A stretch of 64,000 bases of DNA from Stenotrophobium rhamnosiphilum. Lineage in GTDB: Bacteria > Pseudomonadota > Gammaproteobacteria > Nevskiales > Nevskiaceae. The stretch spans positions 434,001 to 498,000 of the forward strand of contig NZ_QANS01000001.1 of NCBI RefSeq assembly GCF_003052265.1, written 5' to 3'. Of this stretch, positions 25,985-36,599 are shown piece by piece. The position numbers and the translations under genes are program-made. Below the pieces are notes generated by a model. The model ran no database searches. It was given only the letters and a program-made list of their open reading frames with translations, and was not told the DNA's origin. The stretch's first letter is position 1. The number at the start of each line of letters is the position of its first letter.

Positions 25985-27447
25985 AGCAGCCGACCACCCC
26001 AGCGCGGTTGACCTTAGATCACGTTTTATTCGGAGCCCTGCTGGTGTTGGTGGCATGGTTGCCCTTGCCGTGGGGCAGCAATCGCTTTGGCGCTCAAGCG
26101 GCTCTTGGTGTCGTGGCAGGCATCCTTTGTGTGATTTATCTGGGCAACCAGATTTTCAAAACAGATAAAGATGCGTTTTTGCCAAAGCGCTATTTCTGGC
26201 CTCTTTTGTTGTGGGCTTTGTGGCTCGCTTGGATATTTTTTCAAACGATTCCCTTGAGTCCTGACTGGCTGGCGAGGTTGGCGCCAAGCGCGGCTCAGTA
26301 CTACGCCTCAGTGTTTCCCGACCTGGCTGTGCAGTCTGAGTGGCCCATCAGCTTGCTGCCCGAGCGTACTCATCAAAAAGTAATGCTATCACTGGGGTAT
26401 TTCTCGCTATATGTGCTGGTGATTGGTCTGGCACGCGATCGTGGCCGACTCAAGATGCTGGGGCAGGTGATTGTGTTTTCGGCGCTGGCGCAGGCCGTCT
26501 ACGGCGGCATCATGACGCTCTCTGGGCTTGAGTACGGATTTTTTGAAAAGAAGACTGCCTACTTAGGTTTTGCTACCGGCACTTTTGTGAATCGTAATCA
26601 TCTGGCTGGCTATCTTGAGCTCGGTGCTGCGATGGCCATCGGCTTGATTCTCGCTGATCTTAAAGTGGCGGATCTGAGCACTTGGAAGAAACGCTTAGTC
26701 GCCTTGTTGGATTTCTTATTCAGTACGCGGCTTCGTGTTCGCGTATTCCTAGCAATCATCGTGGTCGGCTTAGTGCTGACCCGTTCTCGTGGCGGAAACT
26801 TGGCGTTTTTTAGTGCCCTGATTGCATTGGGACCTATTTATTTGTTCTACAAAGAACGGCAGTTGTTTGTAAAAAGCGCTGTTTTATTTCTAAGTTTGGT
26901 CGTTGTTGATGTCTGGATCGTCAGTAATTGGTACGGCTTGGAAAAGCTCACCACTCGCTTGGAGCAGACCAATACTGAGACCGAAGCCAGAACCTTTGCC
27001 TTTAAGGCCTATCCGGGCCTCATAGAGCAATATTCGCCTAGTGGCTCAGGCATGGGGACGTTTGCTGCCGTTTTTGGCAAAGGACAGCCAGACGATTCTT
27101 ATGGCTATTACGATCATGCCCACAATGACTACGCCCAGTTTTTGATTGAGGCGGGAATTCCTGGAACTTCAATCCTGCTTATATTGGCGGCGCTTAGCTG
27201 TTTGCATGCAGTCTTGGTGATCCGCAAACGAAATGATCGCGTAAGAGTCGGAATTTGTTTCGCTTTCTTGATGGCCAGCACAGAACTGGCAATCCATAGC
27301 GTGACAGACTTCAACTTGCAGATACCCGCGAATGCTGCTACCTATGTAATCATGATGGCTATGGCAGGAGCTTGTAGCCAAGATCGTCCTCGACGTCCAC
27401 GGATAGGAGAAAAAGTCTCAGGAAAAAATGAAGCGCTGACGGCTTAA
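25981..27447 (+). CDS. O-antigen ligase family membrane protein
   Basis: Polytopic inner-membrane protein of 488 residues with about 12 hydrophobic segments. GTFVNRNHLAGYLELGAAMA near 200 and YYDHAHNDYAQFLIEAGIPG near 380 are the two signature regions of the Wzy_C/WaaL-like domain; the latter carries the catalytic-type histidine in a periplasmic loop. Also visible is LTRSRGGNLAFF, the basic arginine helix. It may be the polymerase or ligase for the EPS and is distinct from the 17176-18516 product. Coupling to the TPR-like gene suggests a two-protein unit. Confidence 0.85.
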   Translation: MKQPTTPARLTLDHVLFGALLVLVAWLPLPWGSNRFGAQAALGVVAGILCVIYLGNQIFKTDKDAFLPKRYFWPLLLWALWLAWIFFQTIPLSPDWLARLAPSAAQYYASVFPDLAVQSEWPISLLPERTHQKVMLSLGYFSLYVLVIGLARDRGRLKMLGQVIVFSALAQAVYGGIMTLSGLEYGFFEKKTAYLGFATGTFVNRNHLAGYLELGAAMAIGLILADLKVADLSTWKKRLVALLDFLFSTRLRVRVFLAIIVVGLVLTRSRGGNLAFFSALIALGPIYLFYKERQLFVKSAVLFLSLVVVDVWIVSNWYGLEKLTTRLEQTNTETEARTFAFKAYPGLIEQYSPSGSGMGTFAAVFGKGQPDDSYGYYDHAHNDYAQFLIEAGIPGTSILLILAALSCLHAVLVIRKRNDRVRVGICFAFLMASTELAIHSVTDFNLQIPANAATYVIMMAMAGACSQDRPRRPRIGEKVSGKNEALTA

Positions 27448-27474
27448 TTTGTCAGCAAGTGTGAGGGAAGTACG

Positions 27475-28359
27475 ATGAAAATTGCGAACATTGCAGCCGC
27501 CGTTTTAGCTTGCGGCTCATTCTTTGGGACAGGCGCAGTCGTCGCCTCTAATGATCCCGCAGCCACTGGCCGATTGTTAACAGCCGATGGTGGTGTATTA
27601 ATTCAGCGCAGTGCTCAAACTGATATAGCGATCGTCGGCAACATCCTCGGTGTCGGCGATATGATTTTTACGACCGACACTGGCAGGACGCAGTGGCAGA
27701 TGTCGGATACATCGCTCTTTGCGATTGCCCCGGACAGCGCATTCAAAATCAACAAATATGCTTTGCCTCCGAAAAAAGGTAACGGCGGCGTTGCTTCTTA
27801 CACGTTATTGAAAGGGTCAGTGCATACGGTTACCGGCCGAATTGGTAAGGCGGTTGCTGCCAATGCATCGCGCGGTGTTTACACCTCATCAAGCACGCGA
27901 TTCAACCCTGAAAACCTGCGCAAAGTTGCTGCAGCGCCGTCGGCACCGTACACGCTGAAAACGTCCATCGCTGTTATCACGACTCAAGGCGCTGACTATT
28001 TGGCTACACAAGTCGATAAGGTTTTAAAGGTACTGGTCAAGGTCGGTTCTGTAACGGTTTGTACTGTCGGCGGCTGCGCATCACCAGTGGCGGGTGAAGG
28101 TGTTGTGGTGAGCTGTGAAGGCTGCAAGCCAGCGGTTGTTGCGAGCGCTAACCTTGATCTGGATGTTCTGTATACCAGCCTTCAGTTTGATCTCAAAAAT
28201 GTAGCCATTGTCGTGGATGGTGATCAAGTGCATGACCCACGCACAGAGCCTGTCTCGCCAACACAAGCTTGCCGCACAGTCTTATCGCAGTTGTACGATG
28301 CAGTGCCTTGCGGTGGCCGTGGAAATTCAGATCCTGACGATCCTGTGAGTCCCAACTAA
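27475..28359 (+). CDS. FecR-domain secreted protein
   Basis: Periplasmic or secreted protein of 294 residues with signal peptide MKIANIAAAVLACGSFFGTG and a FecR domain (about 50-125; GDMIFTTDTGRTQWQMSDTS..YTLLKGSVHTVTGRIG). This is not the FecI-linked regulator: there is no cytosolic anti-sigma part and no sigma factor or receptor nearby. Six cysteines lie in the C-terminal half (VCTVGGCASP, SCEGCKP, then one near each end of the tail), perhaps forming disulfides. The gene has a good ribosome site (GAGGGA). As last gene before a terminator, it is probably the final member of the EPS transcript. FecR-only proteins are common beside EPS genes but their role is unclear. Confidence 0.78.
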   Translation: MKIANIAAAVLACGSFFGTGAVVASNDPAATGRLLTADGGVLIQRSAQTDIAIVGNILGVGDMIFTTDTGRTQWQMSDTSLFAIAPDSAFKINKYALPPKKGNGGVASYTLLKGSVHTVTGRIGKAVAANASRGVYTSSSTRFNPENLRKVAAAPSAPYTLKTSIAVITTQGADYLATQVDKVLKVLVKVGSVTVCTVGGCASPVAGEGVVVSCEGCKPAVVASANLDLDVLYTSLQFDLKNVAIVVDGDQVHDPRTEPVSPTQACRTVLSQLYDAVPCGGRGNSDPDDPVSPN

Positions 28360-28374
28360 TTTCTTGTTCAAATG

Positions 28375-28403
28375 AAAAAGCCCCGCATTAGCGGGGCTTT
28401 TTT
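28375..28403 (+). terminator. Rho-independent terminator, bidirectional
   Basis: Stem AAAAAGCCCCGC (28375-28386), loop ATTA, GCGGGGC, then six T (28398-28403). The preceding A-run also gives a T-run on the opposite strand, so it can end both the rightward EPS transcript and the convergent leftward fadH gene. Confidence 0.93.
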
Positions 28404-28425
28404 ATAGACAGGATGTTGATCGCTC

Positions 28426-30486
<2,061 letters not shown>

Positions 30487-30597
30487 TTAAATTCTTTTGG
30501 CGCGATGAGCTCAACGCCGATAGTGCATGGTGGCAGTCGCCGGGGCTTGCGCAATTGGCTGCAAGGACAGCGATAGGCGGGCGCGTCTGCCGATGTC

Positions 30598-31920
30598 TCA
30601 GGGGGCAATATAGGCCGGTGAGTTCGTTAGCCGGATGGAAATCCAGTTGCCGTCTAGCTTTAGTGCACTTCGCAAGCCGCGGCCGTCGATCAGGGTCAAC
30701 TGCGTGTTGCGGGGCAATGTCGGTGCTGCAATGCGGACGTTGTTCGCGCGGCCGGCGGTCCAGACAACGAGTTTGCTGTGTCCTTTGGCATTGGCAAACA
30801 GCAAGGCGTAATTGTCGCGATGGCCGATATCTACACGTTGCACCAAGCGGTACCCGGTCAGTTGTGCGGTGAGGGTCTTGATTGCGTCGTATGCTGGTTT
30901 GAGTGTGAGGTCGCTGCCGACAATGCCAAAGTTGTGTTCGTAGTTACCTGGCTCTTGGCCATCATTTTTCCAGTCGTACCAGATGGAAAGCGGAACGCCG
31001 TTGAGCAAATTGATGAGTTGCATGCGCACAGCAAGATCAGCTTGATCTTCTAGCGGAATGCCACGGATCACGGTGGGGTATCCCCATTCGCCACTCAGAA
31101 TCGGGATGGTCTTTTTGATATTTGCAGGGGTGTACTGTTCAATCAATTTGCGCAAGCGGGCATAGTCTTCCGTAACCGTTTCAGGCAGTTTGAATAAACG
31201 GTAAGGATGAACGCTAACCCCATCCAAGCAGCTTAAAACGCCGGCTTTAAAAAGCCCTTCCAGGAAATCCCATGGAAAACTTGAGGCGGCAGGTGCGATA
31301 ACAGTCGCATTGGTGTTGACAGCGCGAATTGCGTTGCAGGTGGCCATCGCGAGGCGAGCGTATTCCTCAACATTCGGCTTTGGTTTCCAGAACTTGATAT
31401 TGGGTTCATTCCAGATTTCCCAGATCACGTTGTACTTGCTGAAATGCCGCTCGGCCGCGGCCGCCCAGCGTGCAAATGCGGCGATGCTGCTGGGGCTGCG
31501 AGGCGACATGACCTCGTGATAAGACCAAAGGCTCTGAAAAATCTTGGGCGTACTTTTTTCGTACAGCGCGTTGGAGTAGTCGAGAATGAACAGAGGACGC
31601 ATGCCGCGCTTAGCAAGATTGGCCGCTAGCTCGTCATAAGCCGACCAGTCGTAAACGCCTTTATAGTTCTCAGTTTCATCCCATTTGAGATCGGTGCGCA
31701 CCACGCGTATTCCGGCGGCGGCGATCATATCCAACTCCTTCTCGTGGCCACGAGTGAAGTGGATGTTGATGCCAACGCCTTCCGGCATTACCAATGTCGG
31801 CAGCGTACCCGCTTGGGCAGGCAGTGATAACAACGCCGCGAGCAAGCCTAGCTGCAGACATTTACGGACAAGCGTGAAGCTGCAGAACTGCATGAGCTTG
31901 CTGGCCATCTCTGAGGTCAT
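30598..31920 (-). CDS. Secreted glycoside hydrolase, PslG-like (GH39/clan A fold)
   Basis: Exported (alpha/beta)8 glycosidase of 440 residues. After a signal peptide (ending near SLPAQAG) comes GVGINIHFTRGHEKELDMIAAAG, like the start of the PslG family. NEP at 171-173 supplies the acid/base E172, and SGEWGYPT supplies the nucleophile E278, as in clan A retaining enzymes. A small C-terminal beta domain follows. PslG-type enzymes cut the exopolysaccharide made by a neighbouring system, so this one may trim the EPS made by the cluster at 14976-28359. Only FadH separates the two loci. The substrate is inferred. Confidence 0.78.
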   Translation of the reverse strand: MTSEMASKLMQFCSFTLVRKCLQLGLLAALLSLPAQAGTLPTLVMPEGVGINIHFTRGHEKELDMIAAAGIRVVRTDLKWDETENYKGVYDWSAYDELAANLAKRGMRPLFILDYSNALYEKSTPKIFQSLWSYHEVMSPRSPSSIAAFARWAAAAERHFSKYNVIWEIWNEPNIKFWKPKPNVEEYARLAMATCNAIRAVNTNATVIAPAASSFPWDFLEGLFKAGVLSCLDGVSVHPYRLFKLPETVTEDYARLRKLIEQYTPANIKKTIPILSGEWGYPTVIRGIPLEDQADLAVRMQLINLLNGVPLSIWYDWKNDGQEPGNYEHNFGIVGSDLTLKPAYDAIKTLTAQLTGYRLVQRVDIGHRDNYALLFANAKGHSKLVVWTAGRANNVRIAAPTLPRNTQLTLIDGRGLRSALKLDGNWISIRLTNSPAYIAP

Positions 31921-32007
31921 TCCTTTGTCCGCTGCCGACGAATGTTTGTATTCAGTGCAAACTGATACGGAACGGCATCGCTGTCAATCGGCGGTCTTCA
32001 ACAAGAC

Positions 32008-32973
32008 TCAAGGCTTGCGCTGAAACACCGACAGTTTGCTGCCATAGCCGGGGATTGGCGGGATGATGATCAGCCCTTTCTCTGTGACCAGCAGGTCGCC
32101 TCGCTCGAACATCGGCGGCTGACCCAGCTTCACTGAAGAAGGATTTTCGAAGCTCAGCAAATCCGTCTGCGAAACCAAGGTGCCGCTGGCGTCGATCAAG
32201 CCAATCTGGCCGTTACTGTAGAACGCCGCGAGAACGCTATCGCCAACCAAGCCAATTTCATCCGGCAGGCTAGGGAAGCTGCCAATCAGCTGTGGCACTC
32301 CCGCACTGCCATCGGCCTTAATCTCAATCGACTTCACTGCGCCGATCGCGACATTGAGTACATCGCTATCGCTGACGACCAGAGTATTGCCGCGGCGTTG
32401 CAGGCCGTTAGGAAAATACAGATTGCTGGTGAGCCAATCAATTTGTTCGGTGACCTTCATCGGGTCACTGCCGAAACGTAGGCGAATGATTTTCGGCGCT
32501 GGAATAGAGGCGCCAAGTGGTCCGTTGACGATGTACAACTCGCCATCAGGACCGGCCGTCATGCCGTTGGCAGAGCTCATGCCAAGCGCGTGAATCGCTT
32601 TGAAGGCAGGTGGATTGTCGTTAAGACGTGCAGCGTAGAGATTGCCGTCGAAGGCCGCGGCGTAAATCACATTGCCGCGTTGTGCCAAGCCAGTGAAATT
32701 GGCCTTGGTCGTCGCGAGCGATGTGGCATGCCAGCCACTGGAATCTTTGGTGACTTCGTAAACGCTATCGCTGCCAGAAACAAACAGTCGACCTGTCGGC
32801 GTGAACAGCGTGTTCTCAGCGCTGGGAATATCTAGCAGCTGTGTTTTCACTCCACATGCGGAAGCAACGCAGAGTGTTGCAGGATCTACCGCAGTGGTCT
32901 GCGGATCAGGATCGCCGCCGCTGATACAGCCAGCCAGCAGAGTGGTGGCCAGTATCAGCGGCAGCGTACGCAT
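32008..32973 (-). CDS. Lipoprotein with SMP-30/NHL-like beta-propeller
   Basis: Exported lipoprotein of 321 residues. The signal peptide has lipobox LLAGC (cysteine near residue 16). The mature part repeats short beta strands with glycine and NGL/NGM turns (AQRGNVIYAAAFDGNLYAAR, SANGMTAGPDGELYIVNGP, FPNGLQRRGNTLVVSDSD), the pattern of SMP-30/gluconolactonase-like or NHL propellers. No catalytic metal triad is obvious. The ATG at 32973 overlaps the thiolase stop by one base (TGATG), so it is co-translated with thiolase, an odd pairing. Function unknown; it could bind or cleave a small secreted molecule. Confidence 0.72.
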   Translation of the reverse strand: MRTLPLILATTLLAGCISGGDPDPQTTAVDPATLCVASACGVKTQLLDIPSAENTLFTPTGRLFVSGSDSVYEVTKDSSGWHATSLATTKANFTGLAQRGNVIYAAAFDGNLYAARLNDNPPAFKAIHALGMSSANGMTAGPDGELYIVNGPLGASIPAPKIIRLRFGSDPMKVTEQIDWLTSNLYFPNGLQRRGNTLVVSDSDVLNVAIGAVKSIEIKADGSAGVPQLIGSFPSLPDEIGLVGDSVLAAFYSNGQIGLIDASGTLVSQTDLLSFENPSSVKLGQPPMFERGDLLVTEKGLIIIPPIPGYGSKLSVFQRKP

Positions 32974-34157
32974 CAAAGCATCTCGACTGCGAGAGCGACG
33001 GCTTCACCGCCGCCAATGCAAAGCGTAGCAACGCCTTTCTTGCCGCCGGTTTTCTTCAGCGCGCCAATCAGCGTGGCAACGATGCGAGCGCCGGAAGCGC
33101 CGATCGGGTGGCCCAGTGCGCAGGCGCCGCCGTTGATGTTGACCTTGGCGTGGTCGAGCTTGTGTTCTTTCATCGCCGCCATCGCAACGACTGCGAACGC
33201 TTCGTTGATTTCCCAGACATCAACGCCAGCGATATCCCAACCAGCCTTGGCCAGCACGTCGCTAATTGCGGTGACAGGTGCAATCGTGAACTCAGCAGGC
33301 AGGCGCGAGTGCGAAGCGTGAGCAACGATCTTGGCCAGTGGCTTGAGACCGCGCTTGGCGGCTTCGCTCTGCGTCATCAGCACGACAGCAGCAGCGCCGT
33401 CGGAGATCGAGCTGGCGTTGGCAGCGGTGATGGTGCCGTCCTTCTTAAATGCGGGCTTCAGCGACGGAATTTTTTCCGGCTTGCCTTTAGCTGGCTGTTC
33501 ATCTTTGTCGAGCGTCTCAACGCCCGCTTTGCCTTGCACTTCAACTGGAGCAATTTCAAAAGCGAAGCTGCCGTCTTCGTTGGCGCGCTTGGCGCGTACG
33601 AGAGATTCAATCGCGTAGTCGTCCTGCTCTTTACGCGTGAAGCCGTACTTCTCAACGGTGCGTTCAGCAAACACGCCCATCGCGGTGCCGCGCTCGTAAG
33701 CGTCTTCGAGGCCGTCCATTGCGGTGTGGTCGTACATCTGCGCGTGGCCGTAGCGGTAGCCGCCACGAGCTTTCAGTAGCAGGTAAGGCGCGTTGGTCAT
33801 GCTTTCCATGCCGCCAGCAACAACGACTTTATTGGTGCCTGACTTGATCAGGTCGTGGCCGAGCATGATCGCTTTCATGCCGCTGCCGCACATCTTGTTG
33901 ATCGTCAGCGCGCCAGCGGAATCTGGCAGGCCAGCACCGCGTGAGGCTTGGCGGGCTGGAGCCTGGCCTTGGCCGGCAGGCAAGCAGTTACCCATGATGA
34001 CTTCTTCAACGTCCGTAGCCTGCAAGCCGCTGCGTTCTACTGCTGCTTTGATCGCGACCGCGCCAAGCTGGCTGGCGCTGAACGGCGAGAGGAAACCCTG
34101 CATGCCACCCATCGGTGTACGGGCAATAGAAACAATAACGATAGGGTCCTGCGACAT
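32973..34157 (-). CDS. Acetyl-CoA C-acyltransferase (thiolase)
   Basis: Thiolase of 394 residues, catalysing acetyl-CoA/acyl-CoA condensation or the reverse cleavage. C90 in NKMCGSGMKA is the acyl-accepting cysteine, GGACALGHPIGASGAR carries the catalytic histidine, and CIGGGEAVALAV the second cysteine. Length and the N-terminal DPIVIVSIARTPMGG fit the AtoB/PhaA-like biosynthetic or degradative class; FadA is less likely as no FadB gene adjoins it. It is preceded by a 268-bp non-coding stretch with an AT-rich palindrome. It might feed acetoacetyl-CoA to the HMG-CoA pathway implied by the reductase at 59274, but this is a guess. Confidence 0.92.
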   Translation of the reverse strand: MSQDPIVIVSIARTPMGGMQGFLSPFSASQLGAVAIKAAVERSGLQATDVEEVIMGNCLPAGQGQAPARQASRGAGLPDSAGALTINKMCGSGMKAIMLGHDLIKSGTNKVVVAGGMESMTNAPYLLLKARGGYRYGHAQMYDHTAMDGLEDAYERGTAMGVFAERTVEKYGFTRKEQDDYAIESLVRAKRANEDGSFAFEIAPVEVQGKAGVETLDKDEQPAKGKPEKIPSLKPAFKKDGTITAANASSISDGAAAVVLMTQSEAAKRGLKPLAKIVAHASHSRLPAEFTIAPVTAISDVLAKAGWDIAGVDVWEINEAFAVVAMAAMKEHKLDHAKVNINGGACALGHPIGASGARIVATLIGALKKTGGKKGVATLCIGGGEAVALAVEML

Positions 34158-34286
34158 GACGAGCGCTCCGGGGTTCTATGAAGATTGAGGGCGCGCATTA
34201 TCGCCGAGCAGGCTGTTCTGTGTACTACTTAAGGAGGGAGGGGAGGTGCCCCAATCTCTGTCTGAGCGCGCACTGTATGTTTTATA

Positions 34287-34316
34287 ATATTTATCAATTA
34301 TATAAATGATAAATAT
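34287..34316. promoter_or_regulatory. AT-rich perfect inverted repeat upstream of thiolase
   Basis: Arms ATATTTATCA (34287-34296) and TGATAAATAT (34307-34316) are exact reverse complements around a 10-bp AT-only centre. The block of about 40 bp around it is far more AT-rich than its surroundings. It lies about 130 bp before the thiolase start and holds several TATAAT-like boxes on the leftward strand. It is probably an operator or promoter for the thiolase-lipoprotein pair. The rest of 34158-34425 shows only the terminator of the next gene. Confidence 0.6.
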
Positions 34317-34363
34317 ATTGGCACGTTTCACGAACTCGTTAAGACGAGCTGATCTGGGAGTCG

Positions 34364-34404
34364 TAAAACAATGCGCCCTGCTTCCGAGAGGGAGCAGGGC
34401 GCAT
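34364..34404 (-). terminator. Rho-independent terminator of BamE-like lipoprotein gene
   Basis: A 15-bp stem with one wobble pair (34371-34404, arms ending ATGCGCCCTG and CAGGGCGCAT) around a GAGA loop. On the leftward strand it is followed by TGTTTTA. It sits 22 bases after the stop at 34426, so it ends that gene before the thiolase promoter region. Confidence 0.82.
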
Positions 34405-34425
34405 CGGGGACAGCGGCTTTAGGGC

Positions 34426-34707
34426 TTACTTCTCGTCTTTACCGCCGAGGGCTTTCAAGGCGACCTTATCGCCGACGAAGCTGATGCGGATGGTTTGCTT
34501 GCTGCCTTTCCAGGTTTCAGTGGTCATCGTCAGGTCACCGATGCCGCCGCCAGAGGAGTCGTCAGGCGAGCCGAGGATGCTGTGCACTTCATCGCGGGTC
34601 ATGCCGGCGTCGATTTTGGCGTAGTTATCGGCATTGACCTTAGAACAGGCGCTGAGCAGCAGGAGCGCGGCGGCGCTGGCGGCAACGAGTAGTTTCTGGT
34701 TTTTCAT
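34426..34707 (-). CDS. Small lipoprotein, SmpA/OmlA (BamE)-like
   Basis: Lipoprotein of 93 residues. The signal peptide has lipobox LLLLSAC. The mature domain contains YAKIDAGMTRDEVHSILGSPD, the alpha-turn motif of SmpA/OmlA-like domains, then a short beta sheet (TETWKGSKQTIRISFVGDKV). It probably sits in the inner leaflet of the outer membrane or in the periplasm. True BamE is usually larger and essential; this one may be a paralogue. ATG 34707 follows AGGGAGA. It is divergent from the sulfatase-fold gene, with 161 bp between the two starts. Confidence 0.8.
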   Translation of the reverse strand: MKNQKLLVAASAAALLLLSACSKVNADNYAKIDAGMTRDEVHSILGSPDDSSGGGIGDLTMTTETWKGSKQTIRISFVGDKVALKALGGKDEK

Positions 34708-34868
34708 GTGATCTCCCTGAGTGGTGATGGCAGCCATTACAAGGGATTCACCTGAATGGCAGCTGAAGCACTGTCTAGCAAGCCTAGCGCATCGCCATAT
34801 CGTATAGACCCGCTGTTCGCTAAAATGTGCGCCACAACGCACGTTCCGTGCGGTCATCTCCCAGATCT

Positions 34869-36584
34869 ATGAAATTGCCCAGCTTGCCTTGGCGCCCTGC
34901 ATTCAAGGCGCTGCTGATCTTCGTGCGTTACAGCGCAGCCGCTGTTGCGCTCTATCTGGCGTGGAAGAACACCGACGACGCCATCTGCGCGGTGATGAAT
35001 CTCAGCTTGTTCTTCTTGCCATTTACCTTGGCGTTAGCGATTAGTGGTCGACGCATTAGCAGCTTGTCGATTGCCTCCTGCTTCAGCATTTTTCTTTATG
35101 TGCTCGGCGAGCTGAAGTTTGAATACTTTGGCGATCGTTTGGCCGTGGCCGATTACAGCTTCGTCACCGAGCCTGCGAATTGGATCATCGTTTGGCGCTA
35201 TCCATTGCTGTGGCAAACGTTGGCGGCATTCATGGCGTTTGTAGCGCTACTGGTGATTGATGCGCTTTACGATAGTCGTGGCTCCAAATCTCTGAGCGCA
35301 CGTTGGCGCTGGCTGGCTGCGGCGGTGTTTGTATCGTTGTTGGCCTTCAATTATTCCAACCGCCAATATCACATGTGGGAAGTATTCCGAGACGACGCGA
35401 ATTGCGGCGACATGAATACCTGCGGCGTGATGAGTCGTTTGGTTTACTCCATCAGCGTTTTCGAATTTGAACCACCACAACATACCGAAGACCCAACGCT
35501 GTTTGTCACCAAGAAAGATTTACTGACGCCATTGCGGCCGACCGCTACGGCATTGCCAGATATTGTGATCTGGCTCAACGAATCAACGTTTAATCCGCAG
35601 AATTTCCGTTTGCCGAATGCACGCCTGCCGCGCATGGAAATGTTTGAAGAGAATGACCGCACGCGTGCATCAGGTCTCATGCGCACACACACATTCGGCG
35701 GCAAAACTTGGCTTTCAGAATTCTCGATGCTGACTGGCATGCTGCCGGATGATTTCGGCGCGCGTCGCAGCCTCGTGTTCAACACGGTGAGCCCAAAGCT
35801 CAATTCAACACTCGTTAGTCTGCTCAAGGCCAATGGCTACGCCACTGTCGTGTTGATGCCCACGCCCAAACGTTTCTACGGTGCAGCGCGTACTTATGCC
35901 GCGCTGGGTTTTGATCGCATTCTCACGCTGCGTGATTTTCCTGAGTACGACAAGATCAAGGGCGACGAATGGGATATCGCTGATAGCGATCGGCTTTCTG
36001 ACGCTGCGCGCAAGCTGATCACAGAGCATCGCAAAGGCGCAGATGGCAGCAAGCCAATTTTTGTCTACATGCTGTCCGTGCATGAGCATGCGCCGTATTC
36101 GGATAAAACCAAGATAGAGTACAACTTGGGTCGCAGCGGGCTCTCACAGAAACTCGCCGCAAAATTCACGCACTACGTGAACAAGCTGCGTACGCTGAAC
36201 GTTGGTGTGACGGCGATGGATAAATATCTCGCCGCTTCTGAGCGCCCGATGCTGTTCACCTACTTTGGTGATCATCAGGCTTACTACGAAGATGATTCTC
36301 CGCCGTATCGTTTCAAATTTACGAGGCCAGAAAACATTACGCAATTTCAGATTCGAACCAACTATGGCTCGCACATGCTGCCGCGTTTGCCGTTGACGGA
36401 TATCGCGCTGGTGCCAAGTTTGGTCGCCGATTTCGCAGGTGTGAAGCAAGACAAATACTTCGAAGCACTTTCGGCGATTCGCCGACTTTGCGAAGGCAAG
36501 CTAGACGATTGCGAAGACCAAGCCCTAGTGAAGAGCTACAAGGGCTATATCTTTAGCGAAGGGCTAGGCGAGTTCCGTCAATAG
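34869..36584 (+). CDS. Sulfatase-fold membrane transferase (LTA synthase/OpgB-like)
   Basis: Inner-membrane protein of 571 residues with about five N-terminal hydrophobic segments (to roughly 170) and a periplasmic alkaline-phosphatase-superfamily domain. PDIVIWLNESTF near 235 is the nucleophile region (Ser/Thr), MLSVHEHAPYS is a mid-domain motif, and FTYFGDHQAYYED provides the D-H metal ligands. The fold is shared by lipoteichoic acid synthase, OpgB phosphoglycerol transferase and phosphoethanolamine transferases. It may add phosphoglycerol or phosphoethanolamine to a glycan or lipid A; the group is not readable from sequence. ATG 34869 is my choice; ATG 34827 is in frame but weaker. Confidence 0.78.
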   Translation: MKLPSLPWRPAFKALLIFVRYSAAAVALYLAWKNTDDAICAVMNLSLFFLPFTLALAISGRRISSLSIASCFSIFLYVLGELKFEYFGDRLAVADYSFVTEPANWIIVWRYPLLWQTLAAFMAFVALLVIDALYDSRGSKSLSARWRWLAAAVFVSLLAFNYSNRQYHMWEVFRDDANCGDMNTCGVMSRLVYSISVFEFEPPQHTEDPTLFVTKKDLLTPLRPTATALPDIVIWLNESTFNPQNFRLPNARLPRMEMFEENDRTRASGLMRTHTFGGKTWLSEFSMLTGMLPDDFGARRSLVFNTVSPKLNSTLVSLLKANGYATVVLMPTPKRFYGAARTYAALGFDRILTLRDFPEYDKIKGDEWDIADSDRLSDAARKLITEHRKGADGSKPIFVYMLSVHEHAPYSDKTKIEYNLGRSGLSQKLAAKFTHYVNKLRTLNVGVTAMDKYLAASERPMLFTYFGDHQAYYEDDSPPYRFKFTRPENITQFQIRTNYGSHMLPRLPLTDIALVPSLVADFAGVKQDKYFEALSAIRRLCEGKLDDCEDQALVKSYKGYIFSEGLGEFRQ

Positions 36585-36599
36585 AACTCGCCTCGCTGT

